DNA of 64,000 nt from Aeromonas media (GCF_000819985.1 NZ_CDBZ01000226.1:18782-82781); one strand, 5' to 3'; positions 34,930-44,478 are shown, counted from the first letter of the stretch. Notes: generated by a model from the letters alone, not told the origin. Made by a program: numbers and translations.

Positions 34930-34963
34930 CAGATGATTTGGCAATCGCATCGTCTTTCACCCA

Positions 34964-34987
34964 AACCCGGTCCAGGCCGGGTTTTTT
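34964..34987 (+). terminator. Rho-independent terminator
   Basis: AACCCGG/CCGGGTT stem, 6-base loop and six T residues, 34 bases after the hxlR stop. Confidence 0.88.
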
Positions 34988-35068
34988 GATCCCTCCCCAC
35001 CCGATCTCCTCTGAAACCGGTGTTCTTTACGCCGATTTTACGCTCCCCAAATGCCCCTTTATGGCGCC

Positions 35069-35090
35069 TTTACGGCCGTTTTACATACCC
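35069..35090 (+). promoter_or_regulatory. Candidate KdpE-binding/promoter region
   Basis: TTTACGGCCGTTTTACATACCC is T-rich with a repeated TTTAC word, similar in style to the E. coli KdpE target ahead of kdpF. It lies about 30-50 bases before the leader ORF. The assignment rests on position and base pattern only. Confidence 0.3.
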
Positions 35091-35121
35091 TTTCAGCGTC
35101 AATGACACCAACGGAGTCGAT

Positions 35122-35172
35122 ATGGATATGCATCGACTCTCGGCGCTAATTATCTCAACGGAGTCGTTATGA
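35122..35172 (+). other. Leader ORF coupled to kdpF
   Basis: A 16-residue ORF (MDMHRLSALIISTESL) ends in TGA overlapping the kdpF ATG (ATGA). The sequence CAACGGAGTCG-A/T-TATG precedes both this start and the kdpF start, 46 bp apart, so the translation-initiation region is duplicated. It may be a regulatory leader or a relic of duplication. Confidence 0.45.
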
Positions 35173-35249
35173 ATTGGCTATACCTGCTGCTGATCCTCGC
35201 TCTGATCGGTTATCTGATGCGTGCACTGATGCACAGCGACCACGAGTGA
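35169..35249 (+). CDS. kdpF: K+-transporting ATPase small subunit KdpF
   Basis: 26 residues (MNWLYLLLILALIGYLMRAL then MHSDHE), a single membrane helix, close to the usual KdpF size. It stabilises the KdpFABC complex in the inner membrane. ACGGAG lies seven bases before the ATG. kdpA begins ten bases after the stop. Confidence 0.85.
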   Translation: MNWLYLLLILALIGYLMRALMHSDHE

Positions 35250-35259
35250 GGGATCTGAT

Positions 35260-36939
35260 ATGTGGCAAGAAATAATCTATCCGGTGGCCTTCGTGCTGCT
35301 GGTCCTGCTGCCGGCACCCCTGCTCGGCAGCTATATGTATCGTGTGTTCGAGGGCAAGAGCCGCTGGCTCGCGCCGGTCGAGCGCGCCACCCTGGCCTGC
35401 TGTGGCACGGACGGACGGGAGCAGGACTGGAAGTCCTACGCCCTCAGCCTGCTGGCCTTCAACGGCGCCGGATTCGGTCTGCTGTTCCTGATCCTGATGG
35501 CCCAGGGCCTGCTGCCCCTCAACCCGCAACAGCTGCCGGGCCTGAACTGGCAACTGGCCTTCAACACCGCGGTCAGCTTCATGACCAACACCAACTGGCA
35601 AGCCTATTCCGGTGAGGCCAGCCTCTCCTACTTCAGCCAGATGGTGGGGCTCACCACCCAGAACTTCGTCTCCGCCGCCACCGGTGCCACCGTCGCCGTC
35701 GCGCTGTTCCGCGGCCTCTCCCGCCAGCAGACCATACACCTTGGCAACTTCTGGCAGGATCTGGTGCGCTTCTGCCTCTATGTGCTGCTGCCCATGGCGT
35801 TGATCATGGCGCTGCTGCTGGTGTGGCAAGGGGTTCCCCAGAGTCTGTCGGCCTATCTGCCGTTCCACGCCCTGGAAGGTCAGGAGCAACTGTTACCGCT
35901 CGGCCCTGCCGCCTCGCAGATCGCCATCAAGCAACTCGGCTCCAACGGCGGCGGTTTCTTCGGCGTCAACTCGGCCCACCCGTTCGAGAACCCGACCGCC
36001 CTATCCAACTGGCTGGAGATGGTCGCCCTGCTGACCATTCCCGCCGCCCTGGTCTGTACCCTGGGTCGTTATGTGAAGGATACCGGCCACGGCCGCGCCA
36101 TCCTCACCGCCATGACGCTGCTGTTCGTGCTGGGGCTCGGTCTGTCCGTCTATCAGGAACTGCAACCGGATCCGGCGCTCGCCCAGCTCACCACCCAGGC
36201 AGGCAACTGGGAAGGCAAGGAGAGCCGTTTCGGCCCTGTACTCTCCAGCATCTGGGAAGTGGCGACCACATCGGCCTCTAACGGCTCTGTCAACGCCATG
36301 CACGACAGCTTCACCCCGCTGGGTGGCATGGTCGGCATGATCAACATGCTGCTGGGTGAGGTCATCTTCGGCGGCGTGGGTGCAGGTATCTACGGCATGA
36401 TGCTGTTCGTGCTGTTGACCGTGTTCCTGTGCGGCCTGATGGTGGGACGCACCCCGACCTATCTCGGCAAGCGTCTCGGGATCACCGAGATGAAATGGGT
36501 AGTCGCCAGCATGCTGGTGATGCCGGTCGGGGTTCTGGTGATCGGCGGGGTAACGCTGCTGATGCCGGATGCCGCCACCATCATGGGTCACGACGGTCCT
36601 CACGGTCTGTCACGCCTCATCTATGCCTACGCCTCGGCCGCCGGCAACAACGGCTCGGCCTTCGGGGGCTTCGCCGCCGCAGACAACTGGCAGTGCGTCG
36701 CCATCGGTCTGGCCATGCTGCTCGGTCGCTTCGGCTACATCATTCCGGTACTGGCCATCGCAGGTCAGCTCTCGCGCGCCTCCCAACAGGATGCCGGCGA
36801 GGGTGACTTCCCCATCCGCGGTCCGCTGTTCATCACCTTGCTGATCATCACAGTGCTGCTGATAGGCGGTCTCTCCTTCCTGCCGGTACTGGCGCTGGGC
36901 CCCGTCGCCGAGCATCTCCTGATACTGGGAGCGCTCTGA
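35260..36939 (+). CDS. kdpA: K+-transporting ATPase subunit KdpA
   Basis: 559 residues, about ten membrane segments. Selectivity-filter-like loops are visible: [52 protein letters not shown] and [15 protein letters not shown]. KdpA is the potassium-conducting subunit, a relative of TrkH/KtrB channels. It is expressed in high-affinity uptake when potassium is scarce. Its C-terminal residues [10 protein letters not shown] reappear in altered form in the following spacer. Confidence 0.97.
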   Translation: MWQEIIYPVAFVLLVLLPAPLLGSYMYRVFEGKSRWLAPVERATLACCGTDGREQDWKSYALSLLAFNGAGFGLLFLILMAQGLLPLNPQQLPGLNWQLAFNTAVSFMTNTNWQAYSGEASLSYFSQMVGLTTQNFVSAATGATVAVALFRGLSRQQTIHLGNFWQDLVRFCLYVLLPMALIMALLLVWQGVPQSLSAYLPFHALEGQEQLLPLGPAASQIAIKQLGSNGGGFFGVNSAHPFENPTALSNWLEMVALLTIPAALVCTLGRYVKDTGHGRAILTAMTLLFVLGLGLSVYQELQPDPALAQLTTQAGNWEGKESRFGPVLSSIWEVATTSASNGSVNAMHDSFTPLGGMVGMINMLLGEVIFGGVGAGIYGMMLFVLLTVFLCGLMVGRTPTYLGKRLGITEMKWVVASMLVMPVGVLVIGGVTLLMPDAATIMGHDGPHGLSRLIYAYASAAGNNGSAFGGFAAADNWQCVAIGLAMLLGRFGYIIPVLAIAGQLSRASQQDAGEGDFPIRGPLFITLLIITVLLIGGLSFLPVLALGPVAEHLLILGAL

Positions 36940-37010
36940 TGACCCTGTGCATGTCAGTCACTTTACCGATGCCAATGACCGAACATCTGATGCTGGGAGC
37001 ATTCAAATGA
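36939..37010 (+). other. Short bridging ORF between kdpA and kdpB
   Basis: A 23-codon ORF starts on the last base of the kdpA stop (ATGA) and its TGA overlaps the kdpB ATG (ATGA). Its end [10 protein letters not shown] mirrors the kdpA end [10 protein letters not shown] (shared word CTGGGAGC). A ribosome delivered by kdpA could pass through it to kdpB. Translation is not shown. Confidence 0.4.
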
Positions 37011-39064
37011 GCAAGTCCATCTCCATCCCTGCCCGCACCGAAAAGGTGAAGGGCAAGAAACAGACCTCACAAGTCGTGCAGGCCATGATCGAAGCCTTCT
37101 ATCGCTTCAACCCCAGGGCGCTGTTTGGCAGCCCCATACTGTTCACCCTCTGGCTGGCCGCCGTGATGGCGACCGTGGAGTCCCTGCTGGGCCAGCCCCT
37201 GTCCGGGGTCACTCCCAGCCTGGCCTGGCAGCTGACGGCCTGGTTGTGGCTGACCCTGTGGTTTGCCAACTTCGCCGAAACTCTGGCAGAAGGCCGCGGC
37301 AAGGCGCGGGCCGACAGCCTGAAGGCGGACATGAGCCAGCTCCAGGCACGCAGGGTGAGGGATCCGAAAGATGGCCAGGGCGAATGGGTCGCGGCCACCA
37401 GCCTGCAAAAAGGGGATCTGGTGCTGGTGCGCAGCGGCGAGATGATCCCGGCCGACGGTGAAGTCGTTGCCGGTATCGCCTCCGTCAACGAGGCCGCCAT
37501 CACAGGTGAATCCGCCCCCGTCATCCGCGAGTCCGGCACCGACCGCAGCGGCGTGACCGGCAACACCACTGTGGTGTCCGACGAGATCTGGGTCCGTGTG
37601 ACCAACAATCCCGGCGAGAGCACGCTCGACAGAATGATCGCGCTGGTCGAGGGAGCCAAGCGCCAGAAGACCCCGAACGAGATGGCACTCGATGCCCTGC
37701 TGGTGGGTCTGACCCTGATCTTCCTGCTAGTGGTCGCCACCCTGCCCTGGTTCCTCGACTACAACGGCACCCAGGTACCGCGGCTCTACCTGCTGGCCCT
37801 CTTCATCACCCTGATCCCGACCACCATAGGAGGCCTGCTCTCCGCCATCGGCATCGCCGGCATGGACCGGCTGGTGAAACTGAACGTGATCGCCAAGTCA
37901 GGTCGTGCCGTGGAAGCCGCCGGTGACGTGCGCACCCTGCTGCTGGACAAGACAGGCACCATCACCTTCGGCAACCGCATGGCCGACGAGCTGATCCCAG
38001 CCCCCGGTGTCGATCCCTCCCTGCTGGCCCAGGCCGCCATGCTGGCCTCCCTCGGCGACAACACCCCCGAGGGCAAGTCCATCCTGACCCTGGCTGGCAA
38101 GAGCATGGCCAAGCCGAGCCAGCTCGAGAGCGACAAGGTGATTCCCTTCAGCGCCGAGACCCGGTTGAGCGGTCTGGATCGCAACGGTCATCAATATCGC
38201 AAGGGGGCCGTGGATGCGGTGCTCAACTACCTCTCCCTCGATCGCAAGGGAGTGCCCGAGCTTATCCTGAAGGCGGTCGACAACATCGCCCGTCAGGGCG
38301 GTACCCCGCTGCTGGTCTGCACCCACGAGCAGTTGCTGGGGGTGGTGTACCTCAAGGACATCATCAAGCCAGGCATCAAGGCCCGCTTCCAGATCCTGCG
38401 TCACATGGGGATCCGCACCGTGATGATCACCGGGGACAACCCGCTGACCGCTGCCGCCATCGCCGCCGAGGCCGGGGTGGATGACTTCATCGCTGAGGCA
38501 ACCCCGGAGAAGAAGCTGGCCTATATCCGTCAGGAGCAGGCCGATGGCCGCATGGTCGCCATGTGCGGTGACGGCGCCAACGACGCACCGGCCCTGGCCC
38601 AGGCGGACGTGGGGCTGGCCATGAACGAAGGCACCCAGGCCGCCAAGGAGGCGGGCAACCTGGTGGATCTGGACTCCAACCCCACCAAGCTGCTGGACGT
38701 GGTGCTGGTGGGCAAGCAGTTGCTGGTCACCCGGGGCGCCCTGACCACCTTCTCCATCGCCAACGATGTGGCCAAGTACTTCGCCATACTGCCGGCCCTC
38801 TTCATCGCTGCCTACCCGCAGCTGGGGGCACTGAACCTGATGCAACTCGGCAGTCCAGAGAGCGCCATACTGTCGGCCATCATCTTCAACGCCCTGATCA
38901 TAGTGGCGCTGGTACCGCTGGCGCTGCGGGGGGTCAACGTGAAGGGCTCCGCCGCCAGCCTGCTGCGCCGCAACCTGTTGATCTATGGTCTCGGTGGCCT
39001 GGTCGTGCCCTTCATTGGCATCAAGCTGACCGATCTGGTCATCACCGGCCTGGGGCTGGTGTGA
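37007..39064 (+). CDS. kdpB: K+-transporting ATPase catalytic subunit KdpB
   Basis: 685 residues, a P-type ATPase. TGES in the actuator domain, the phosphorylated Asp314 in [13 protein letters not shown], the nucleotide-binding KGAVDAV region, [22 protein letters not shown] and [19 protein letters not shown] are all in place. It couples ATP hydrolysis to potassium uptake through KdpA. The start at 37007 is taken because it gives the family N-terminus; an in-frame start at 36947 would lie inside the bridging ORF. Its C-terminal [15 protein letters not shown] is duplicated downstream. Confidence 0.97.
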   Translation: MSKSISIPARTEKVKGKKQTSQVVQAMIEAFYRFNPRALFGSPILFTLWLAAVMATVESLLGQPLSGVTPSLAWQLTAWLWLTLWFANFAETLAEGRGKARADSLKADMSQLQARRVRDPKDGQGEWVAATSLQKGDLVLVRSGEMIPADGEVVAGIASVNEAAITGESAPVIRESGTDRSGVTGNTTVVSDEIWVRVTNNPGESTLDRMIALVEGAKRQKTPNEMALDALLVGLTLIFLLVVATLPWFLDYNGTQVPRLYLLALFITLIPTTIGGLLSAIGIAGMDRLVKLNVIAKSGRAVEAAGDVRTLLLDKTGTITFGNRMADELIPAPGVDPSLLAQAAMLASLGDNTPEGKSILTLAGKSMAKPSQLESDKVIPFSAETRLSGLDRNGHQYRKGAVDAVLNYLSLDRKGVPELILKAVDNIARQGGTPLLVCTHEQLLGVVYLKDIIKPGIKARFQILRHMGIRTVMITGDNPLTAAAIAAEAGVDDFIAEATPEKKLAYIRQEQADGRMVAMCGDGANDAPALAQADVGLAMNEGTQAAKEAGNLVDLDSNPTKLLDVVLVGKQLLVTRGALTTFSIANDVAKYFAILPALFIAAYPQLGALNLMQLGSPESAILSAIIFNALIIVALVPLALRGVNVKGSAASLLRRNLLIYGLGGLVVPFIGIKLTDLVITGLGLV

Positions 39065-39162
39065 TGAAAACGCCGCACGATGGTATCCACAGCCAGATCG
39101 TGCCCCCATACATGGGCATCAAGCTGACCGACCTGGTCATCACAGGCCTGGGTCTGGTGTAA
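39064..39162 (+). other. 32-codon ORF with duplicated KdpB C-terminus
   Basis: The ATG overlaps the kdpB stop (ATGA). The last 15 residues, [15 protein letters not shown], are identical to the KdpB C-terminus. The two 48-base copies, 98 bp apart, differ at four positions, all synonymous (Asp, Thr, Gly and stop codons). The first half ([17 protein letters not shown]) has no counterpart except the VP before the repeat. It may be translated by coupling. Confidence 0.5.
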
Positions 39163-39171
39163 CCACATAAC

Positions 39172-39194
39172 GGGTGCAAGCCTGGCCTGCACCC
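39172..39194 (+). other. Hairpin between kdpB and kdpC
   Basis: GGGTGCA-A-GCC-T-GGC-C-TGCACCC folds into a stable interrupted stem ahead of kdpC, 27 bases before its ATG. There is no T run, so it is more likely an mRNA stability or translation element than a terminator. Confidence 0.45.
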
Positions 39195-39221
39195 CATCAA
39201 TCTGTTTGGAGCAAGAGAATC

Positions 39222-39737
39222 ATGATAGCAATCAGAACCCTGCTGACCCTGACCCTGCTGCTGGGTGTCGGCTACCCCTTGGCCGTCACCGGACTGGCCC
39301 AGCTGTTGTTCCCCTGGCAGGCCAACGGCAGCCAGCTGACCGATGCCAAGCAGCAGCTGATCGGCAGCGCCCTGCTGGCGCAAAAATTCGAGCGGGCGGA
39401 GTACTTCCACTCCCGTCCCTCCGCCAGCGACTTCACCACCATAGGCAGCGGCGCCAGCAACCTGGGGATGAGCTCCCCCCTGCGCAGCGAATTTGCCAAG
39501 GCACAGGGTAATGACCAGTCCCCCGCCATGCTGACCCGCTCAGGTTCGGGCCTGGATCCCCACCTGCCCCTGGATGCCGTGCTGGCCCAGGTGGATCGCG
39601 TCGCCAAGCAACGCGGGCTGGATCCCGCTTCCCTGACGGAGCAGGTCAAGTCGTCGACACAAGCTGGTATCCTTGGCCCCCAGGTGGTCAACATACTCCA
39701 GTTGAATCTGTTGCTCGATCAGCACAAGGACGCATGA
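39222..39737 (+). CDS. kdpC: K+-transporting ATPase subunit KdpC
   Basis: 171 residues. A single N-terminal membrane helix (MIAIRTLLTLTLLLGVGYPL) is followed by a periplasmic domain with YFHSRPSASDF, GSGASNLG, SGSGLDPHL and the C-terminal VNILQLNLLLDQH, all conserved in KdpC. Slightly shorter than the usual 185-195 residues. It stabilises potassium binding by the complex. Its end, LLLDQHKDA, is mirrored in the spacer before kdpD. Confidence 0.95.
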   Translation: MIAIRTLLTLTLLLGVGYPLAVTGLAQLLFPWQANGSQLTDAKQQLIGSALLAQKFERAEYFHSRPSASDFTTIGSGASNLGMSSPLRSEFAKAQGNDQSPAMLTRSGSGLDPHLPLDAVLAQVDRVAKQRGLDPASLTEQVKSSTQAGILGPQVVNILQLNLLLDQHKDA

Positions 39738-39823
39738 TGGCGCGCCAGGCTGCCCCGAGTTGGAGGGCGACCCAGATTGTCGAACCGAGCCGGCAGTTGC
39801 TCCATAAGGATGATGATGCGTGA
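39734..39823 (+). other. 29-codon bridging ORF after kdpC
   Basis: The ATG overlaps the kdpC stop, and the ORF ends GAT GCG TGA across the start of the first 58-bp repeat (8-base overlap). Its end QLLHKDDDA resembles the kdpC end LLLDQHKDA. It is the first link of a chain of overlapping short ORFs leading to kdpD. Confidence 0.4.
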
Positions 39824-39989
39824 TGTGGTAAAAGCGGGTGCCTTGCTGGCAAGCATGAAGCAGGAGCACGGGAATGCGTGATGAGGTACAGGCGGGTACC
39901 TTGCTGGCAGGCATGAAGCAGGAGTACATGGATGCGTGATGAGGCTCGGGCCGACGCCTTGCTGGCAAGCCTGGAACAGGAACACAAGG
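39816..39989 (+). repeat. Three-copy 58-bp tandem repeat of the kdpD start region
   Basis: Copies begin at 39816, 39874 and 39932. Each starts ATGCGTGATG and reads MRD-x-V/A-x-A-x-x-LLA-x-M/L-x-QE; the third copy is the true kdpD N-terminus. Because 58 is not a multiple of three, each upper copy shifts frame and stops at GCG TGA, 8 bases into the next start. The first two encode 21-residue ORFs (39816-39881 and 39874-39939), so a ribosome can step from one to the next and into kdpD. Confidence 0.8.
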
Positions 39990-42520
39990 GCAAGCTGAAG
40001 GTCTTTCTCGGCGCCGCCCCCGGCGTAGGCAAGACCTACGCCATGTTGCAGGCGGTGCGGGAACAGGCCAGGGAAGGAGTCGACATTCTCATCGGCGTGG
40101 TCGAGACCCACGGGCGCCAGGAGACCCTGGCGCTGCTCGACAAGCTCGCCATCCAGCCACGCAAGCTGCATCACCACCGCCAGCAACGACTGGAGGAGAT
40201 GGACCTGGATGGCTTGCTCGAACGCAAGCCCGCCATCGTAGTGGTGGATGAGCTGGCCCACACCAATGCTCCCGGCAGCCGCCACGAGAAACGCTGGCAG
40301 GATGTGGAGGAGTTGCTCGGCGCCGGCATCGACGTCTACTCCACCCTCAATGTTCAGCACCTGGAAAGCCTCAACGATCTGGTGTGGCAACTGACCGGGG
40401 TCAGGGTCAAGGAGACCCTGCCCGATCAGGTACTGCTGGAGGCGGACAGCATAGTCCTCATAGACCTGCCCCCCAAGGAGCTGCTTGGCCGGCTCAAGGA
40501 GGGCAAGGTCTATGTGCCCCATCAGGCCAAGGCCGCCCTGCAATCCTTCTTCTCTCTCAACAACCTGACCGCCCTGCGCGAGCTGGCGATGCAGACTGCC
40601 GCCAGCCACGTGGAAGGGGATTTGCAACTGCAGTGGCAGGCGGCGGGCAAGACCACACTGCCGCTGCGGGGCAAGCTGATGGTCTGCCTCGGGGATCAAC
40701 ACGGGGCCGCCCTGGTACGTTACGGCCACCGTTTCGCCCAGCGCCGCCAGCTGCCCTGGCTGGTGGTACACATCGACAGCAAGGGGCAACGTTCCCCTGA
40801 GCTGGAGCAGGCGCTGGCGCTGGCCTCCCAGCTGGGTGCCAGGGTGCTTACGCTCTCCAGCCCGGCGGTCGCCGACGCCCTGCTGGAGACAGCCGAACAG
40901 CAGCAAGTCTCACAACTGTTGCTTGGCAAGCCCCACAGCCCACCCTGGCGCCGCTCCCTGGTGCAACACCTGCTGAAACAGGCGCAGGGATTCGAGATCA
41001 CACTGGTGGACACCGGGAAGCGCAAACCCAGCCTGAAGCTGCACCCTGCAGGCCCCAGGGAGATCCGCCAAAGCCTGCTGGCCCTGCTGATCATGGGAAC
41101 GACCTCGGCCATCGCCTGGGGGTTCTCTCACTGGCTACCCTCCGCCTCCCTGCCACTGCTGTTCGTGCTGGGGGTGCTCGCCACTGCCCTCTCCACCAGC
41201 CTGGTGCCCGCCATCCTGGCGGCCGTGCTGGGGTTCGTCGGCCACAACCTGCTGTTCACCGCCCCCTACTTCTCCCTGAGCGTCGCCAACCACAGCGACC
41301 TGCTCAATCTGTTCGTGCTGCTCATCGTCGGCATGACGGCCGGGCGGCTCGCCTCCCGCCAGCGCCAGCAACTGGTGGGCTTGCGCGAGACCCAGCAGCT
41401 TGGCAACGCCCTGCTCTCTCTCAGCCAGGGATTGGCCACCGCCAGCAGCCCGGTGGAGGTGCTCAGGCAGGGTACCCAGGCCATCTCCCTGGCCCTGGGA
41501 CAACCCGTGTTCGCCCTGGATGAGGAGTACCAATACAGGGCCGGAGACGAGGTGCGGGGACCTGGCCAGACCGACAAGGCCGCCATCGACTGGTGCCTAG
41601 CCCAGAAGCAGAGCGCGGGGGCTCACACCGCCACCCTCAATGCGGCAGAGGCCCAGTACCACCACCTCACCGATGAACTGGTGCTGGGGATCCGGCTGGC
41701 CAGCCCACTCGTCTCCTCCGCCGAGCACCAGTTGCAGGCGTTGCTCACCGACATCCGTGCCGCCCTGGCGCGGATCGATCTCAACGAGCGGTTGGCCGAC
41801 AGCCAGTTGCAGGCGGAGACGGATCGGATGCGTGCCGCCCTGCTCTCCTCGGTCTCCCACGATCTGAAGACACCGCTCGCCACCATCATGGGGGCCGGCA
41901 GCACACTGCTGGAATACGGTGACCGGATCAGTGCCGAGGATCGCAACGAGCTGCTCCACTCGGTGCAGGAGGAGGCGCGCCGCCTGCACAGCTATGTGCA
42001 GAACCTGCTGGACATGACCCGCATCGGCTCCCCGGACTTCCAGCTGAAGCGGGAGTGGGTCGACCTCGCCGACCTGGTGGAGAGTGCCCGCAAGCGGCTG
42101 GACTCCTCCTGGCGCCAGCACAGGCTGCTGATCCACTTCGATCAGCAGATCCCACAGCTCTATGTGCATGGCGCCCTGATCGAGCAGGTGCTGGTCAACA
42201 TCCTCGACAACGCCTCCCGCTACTCGCCAGCCGGCACCCCCATAGAGTTCAAGGTGATGCTGGCGGACCCCGACCTCATCATCGACATCATCGATATCGG
42301 GGTTGGCATCGCGGAATCGGATCGGGACAAGATCTTCAATCTGTTCTACACCCAGCCGGTGGGGGATTGCGGCAGTCGCGGCACCGGACTTGGACTCGCC
42401 ATTTCCCGCGCCATGATAGAGGCCCACGGTGGTCGCATCTGGGCATTTGCCGGCCCCAACGGCAACGGCACCTGCATGCGCATCTCACTGCCGCTCTCCC
42501 TCAACTCACCTGAGGTATGA
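39932..42520 (+). CDS. kdpD: Sensor histidine kinase KdpD
   Basis: 862 residues. N-terminal KdpD domain with P-loop-like GAAPGVGKTYAML and VVVDELAHTNAPGSRHEKR, then a Usp-like domain, four membrane segments (about residues 385-475), a GAF-like domain and the kinase core with His643 in SSVSHDLKTPLATIMG. N and G boxes follow (NILDNASRYS, GTGLGLAI). It senses potassium limitation and turgor and phosphorylates KdpE. The chosen start is the third copy of the tandem repeat, as only this frame is long. Confidence 0.97.
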   Translation: MRDEARADALLASLEQEHKGKLKVFLGAAPGVGKTYAMLQAVREQAREGVDILIGVVETHGRQETLALLDKLAIQPRKLHHHRQQRLEEMDLDGLLERKPAIVVVDELAHTNAPGSRHEKRWQDVEELLGAGIDVYSTLNVQHLESLNDLVWQLTGVRVKETLPDQVLLEADSIVLIDLPPKELLGRLKEGKVYVPHQAKAALQSFFSLNNLTALRELAMQTAASHVEGDLQLQWQAAGKTTLPLRGKLMVCLGDQHGAALVRYGHRFAQRRQLPWLVVHIDSKGQRSPELEQALALASQLGARVLTLSSPAVADALLETAEQQQVSQLLLGKPHSPPWRRSLVQHLLKQAQGFEITLVDTGKRKPSLKLHPAGPREIRQSLLALLIMGTTSAIAWGFSHWLPSASLPLLFVLGVLATALSTSLVPAILAAVLGFVGHNLLFTAPYFSLSVANHSDLLNLFVLLIVGMTAGRLASRQRQQLVGLRETQQLGNALLSLSQGLATASSPVEVLRQGTQAISLALGQPVFALDEEYQYRAGDEVRGPGQTDKAAIDWCLAQKQSAGAHTATLNAAEAQYHHLTDELVLGIRLASPLVSSAEHQLQALLTDIRAALARIDLNERLADSQLQAETDRMRAALLSSVSHDLKTPLATIMGAGSTLLEYGDRISAEDRNELLHSVQEEARRLHSYVQNLLDMTRIGSPDFQLKREWVDLADLVESARKRLDSSWRQHRLLIHFDQQIPQLYVHGALIEQVLVNILDNASRYSPAGTPIEFKVMLADPDLIIDIIDIGVGIAESDRDKIFNLFYTQPVGDCGSRGTGLGLAISRAMIEAHGGRIWAFAGPNGNGTCMRISLPLSLNSPEV

Positions 42521-42570
42521 TGCGTACATTTCGGGTTCCTGACCCTTCAACACTCGCCTCTGGAGGTTAG
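42517..42570 (+). other. 17-codon bridging ORF between kdpD and kdpE
   Basis: It starts ATGA on the kdpD stop and ends with TAG directly abutting the kdpE ATG (TAGATG). The bases around its end (TCAACACTCGCCT then GGAGGT) echo the kdpD end (TCAACTCACCT then GAGGT). The GGAGG also serves as the kdpE ribosome-binding site. Confidence 0.38.
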
Positions 42571-43254
42571 ATGGCTCATATCCTGGTCATAGATGATGAA
42601 GCGGCCATTCGTCGCTTTCTGCGGATCAGCCTGATTGCCGAAGGGCACCAGGTGAGCGAGGCGGTGGGTGTCAACGAAGGGCTGGCGCAGTATCGCCACC
42701 TCAATCCCGATCTGGTGATCCTGGATCTCGGTCTGCCGGACGGGGACGGTATCCAGATCTTGCAGGCCATCCGCGAGCACCAGCCCAACCCAGTGCTGGT
42801 ACTGTCGGCTCGGGATTCGGAACAGGAGAAGGTACGGCTGCTGGATGCGGGGGCCAACGACTACATGAGCAAGCCGTTCGGCATCGGGGAGATGATGGCC
42901 CGCATCCGCGCCTTGCTGCGCCAGCGAGCCGGGGTCAGCAGCGGCGAATGCCGCCACTTCCCGCAATGTGGTCTGAGCCTGGATACCGGCAGTCACAAGG
43001 TGACCATGAAGGATGAAGAGATTTCCCTGTCTCGCAAGGAGTTCGCCCTGCTGCAGGCCCTGGTGTGTCACCCCGGCAAGCTGGTGATGCAGACCCAGCT
43101 GCTCAACGACATCTGGGGGCCAAGCCACAAGGAAGATACCCACTATCTGCGCATCGTCATCGCCAGCCTGCGCAAGAAGCTGGGGGATAACCCCCAGCAA
43201 CCCAGTCTGATCGAAACCGAACCCGGTATCGGTTACCGTTTTATCGGTAGCTGA
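42571..43254 (+). CDS. kdpE: Response regulator KdpE
   Basis: 227 residues. Receiver domain with acidic pair DDE near residue 9, phosphoacceptor Asp52 in VILDLGLPDGDG and Lys in SKPF. An OmpR-type winged helix follows (LSRKEFALLQALVCHPGKLV then IASLRKKLGDNP). It activates kdpFABC. GGAGG precedes the ATG. The stop is followed immediately by a parS-like palindrome. Confidence 0.97.
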   Translation: MAHILVIDDEAAIRRFLRISLIAEGHQVSEAVGVNEGLAQYRHLNPDLVILDLGLPDGDGIQILQAIREHQPNPVLVLSARDSEQEKVRLLDAGANDYMSKPFGIGEMMARIRALLRQRAGVSSGECRHFPQCGLSLDTGSHKVTMKDEEISLSRKEFALLQALVCHPGKLVMQTQLLNDIWGPSHKEDTHYLRIVIASLRKKLGDNPQQPSLIETEPGIGYRFIGS

Positions 43255-43270
43255 CGTTTCACGTGGAACG
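43255..43270. other. parS: parS-like partition site 1
   Basis: CGTTTCACGTGGAACG is a near-perfect 16-bp palindrome of the ParB/Spo0J-binding type (GTTTCACGTGGAAC core). It starts at the first base after the kdpE stop, and the stop codon of the convergent MFS gene lies inside it. Confidence 0.75.
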
Positions 43271-44386
43271 CCGTCCGCTGCACAGTACGGCCACCAGACC
43301 ACAGCCAAGGATCAGCAGACCCAGATCCTGCAAACCGGCGGCCAACGCCAGCCCCAGGCTGAGGAGCAGGTAGTAGGCCAGCCCGAACAGGGCACCGGCG
43401 CTGCCTGCCACCTCCCGATAAGCCAGCAAGGCCTGACTCAATACGTTGGGGATAGCGATACCGTAGGCCACCACAACGCCCATCATGGGCAGCAGGAACC
43501 AGAGCGAACTCTGACTAACCCACACTGCAGCACCCGCTCCCAGTGCCAGCGATGCGGCCAACTGGATGAGTGAGGCCGGTTGCCACCCTTTGCCCAGCAG
43601 GCGCTTGTTCAGCAGGCTGCCGAGCAGGGTCGCCAACGCCAGTACGGCACCGGAATAACCAAACTCGCTGGCACTCCACCCCTGCTCTGCGAACAGAAAG
43701 GGCGCTAGGCTGTAGTAACCGAACAGCATGGTATTGAACAGGGCGACTAGCAGGGCGCTGCGCCAGAGTCCACCATCCCGAGCCATCCGGCACGCCAGTG
43801 GCCACAGGGCAATACTGGTCGTGGTTTCTGGACGGGTTTCCGGCAACCGCCAACTGGCGATCAATCCCAGCACCAGGGCCAGCACCATCAGGCCGCTGAA
43901 GACCCCCAGATAACCAAACTGCTCGGCCAGCAGACCACCACTCACCAGCCCCAGCACAGGGCTGATGGACAGGGCCGCCCCCATCACAGAGAAGACCTTG
44001 GCCAAATCACTGCCCTGGTAGCTGTCACGCAGCATGGTCTGGGTCACGACCGATCCCACGGCGGCCCCAAAGGCCGAGATGATCCTGGCCAGCAGCAAAG
44101 TTTCAAATTCGGTCGCCAGCAACGCCAGCAAGGTACCGAGTCCGTAGGTCAACAGACCGGCCAGCATGGCCGGGCGCCGCCCTATCAAATCACAGAGCCG
44201 ACCCCAGCAGACCACACCCACGGCAAACGCCAGAAAATAGACCGACAGGGTCTGGGAGGCCTGCCCGTCGCTCACCCTGAACTGGGTAGCGATCTGGGTC
44301 AGCGCCGGGCTGTAGATGGTCTCCACTATCTGGGGGAACATCATCAATCCCACCACCAGCCAGAGCGGTGGCAACTTGTTGTTCAT
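43259..44386 (-). CDS. MFS transporter (Bcr/CflA-like)
   Basis: 375 residues with about twelve membrane segments. The MFS motif A appears as GRLCDLIGRRPAMLAG between TM2 and TM3. It is an efflux-type sugar-phosphate/drug antiporter of the inner membrane; substrate unknown. Its last codons and stop lie within parS site 1. It is divergent from an AraC regulator, which probably controls it. Confidence 0.87.
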   Translation of the reverse strand: MNNKLPPLWLVVGLMMFPQIVETIYSPALTQIATQFRVSDGQASQTLSVYFLAFAVGVVCWGRLCDLIGRRPAMLAGLLTYGLGTLLALLATEFETLLLARIISAFGAAVGSVVTQTMLRDSYQGSDLAKVFSVMGAALSISPVLGLVSGGLLAEQFGYLGVFSGLMVLALVLGLIASWRLPETRPETTTSIALWPLACRMARDGGLWRSALLVALFNTMLFGYYSLAPFLFAEQGWSASEFGYSGAVLALATLLGSLLNKRLLGKGWQPASLIQLAASLALGAGAAVWVSQSSLWFLLPMMGVVVAYGIAIPNVLSQALLAYREVAGSAGALFGLAYYLLLSLGLALAAGLQDLGLLILGCGLVAVLCSGRRST

Positions 44387-44478
44387 GACAAACCTCCTTC
44401 ACAAGAGGTCGTCATTCTAGAGAGATGCCGATTGTCTGATTACAATAAGCAGGACTATATACATCAAGAATCGGACAC

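Noticed and set aside
31576..34990. The SDR/MDR/hydrolase/hxlR set as further cargo of the gor element
   Set aside because: It lies beyond the right core and the native gor hairpin, and its base composition is like the host chromosome.
39816..39989. 58-bp repeats as a CRISPR-like array
   Set aside because: The units are directly adjacent without spacers and the last one is the kdpD coding start. They are a tandem duplication.
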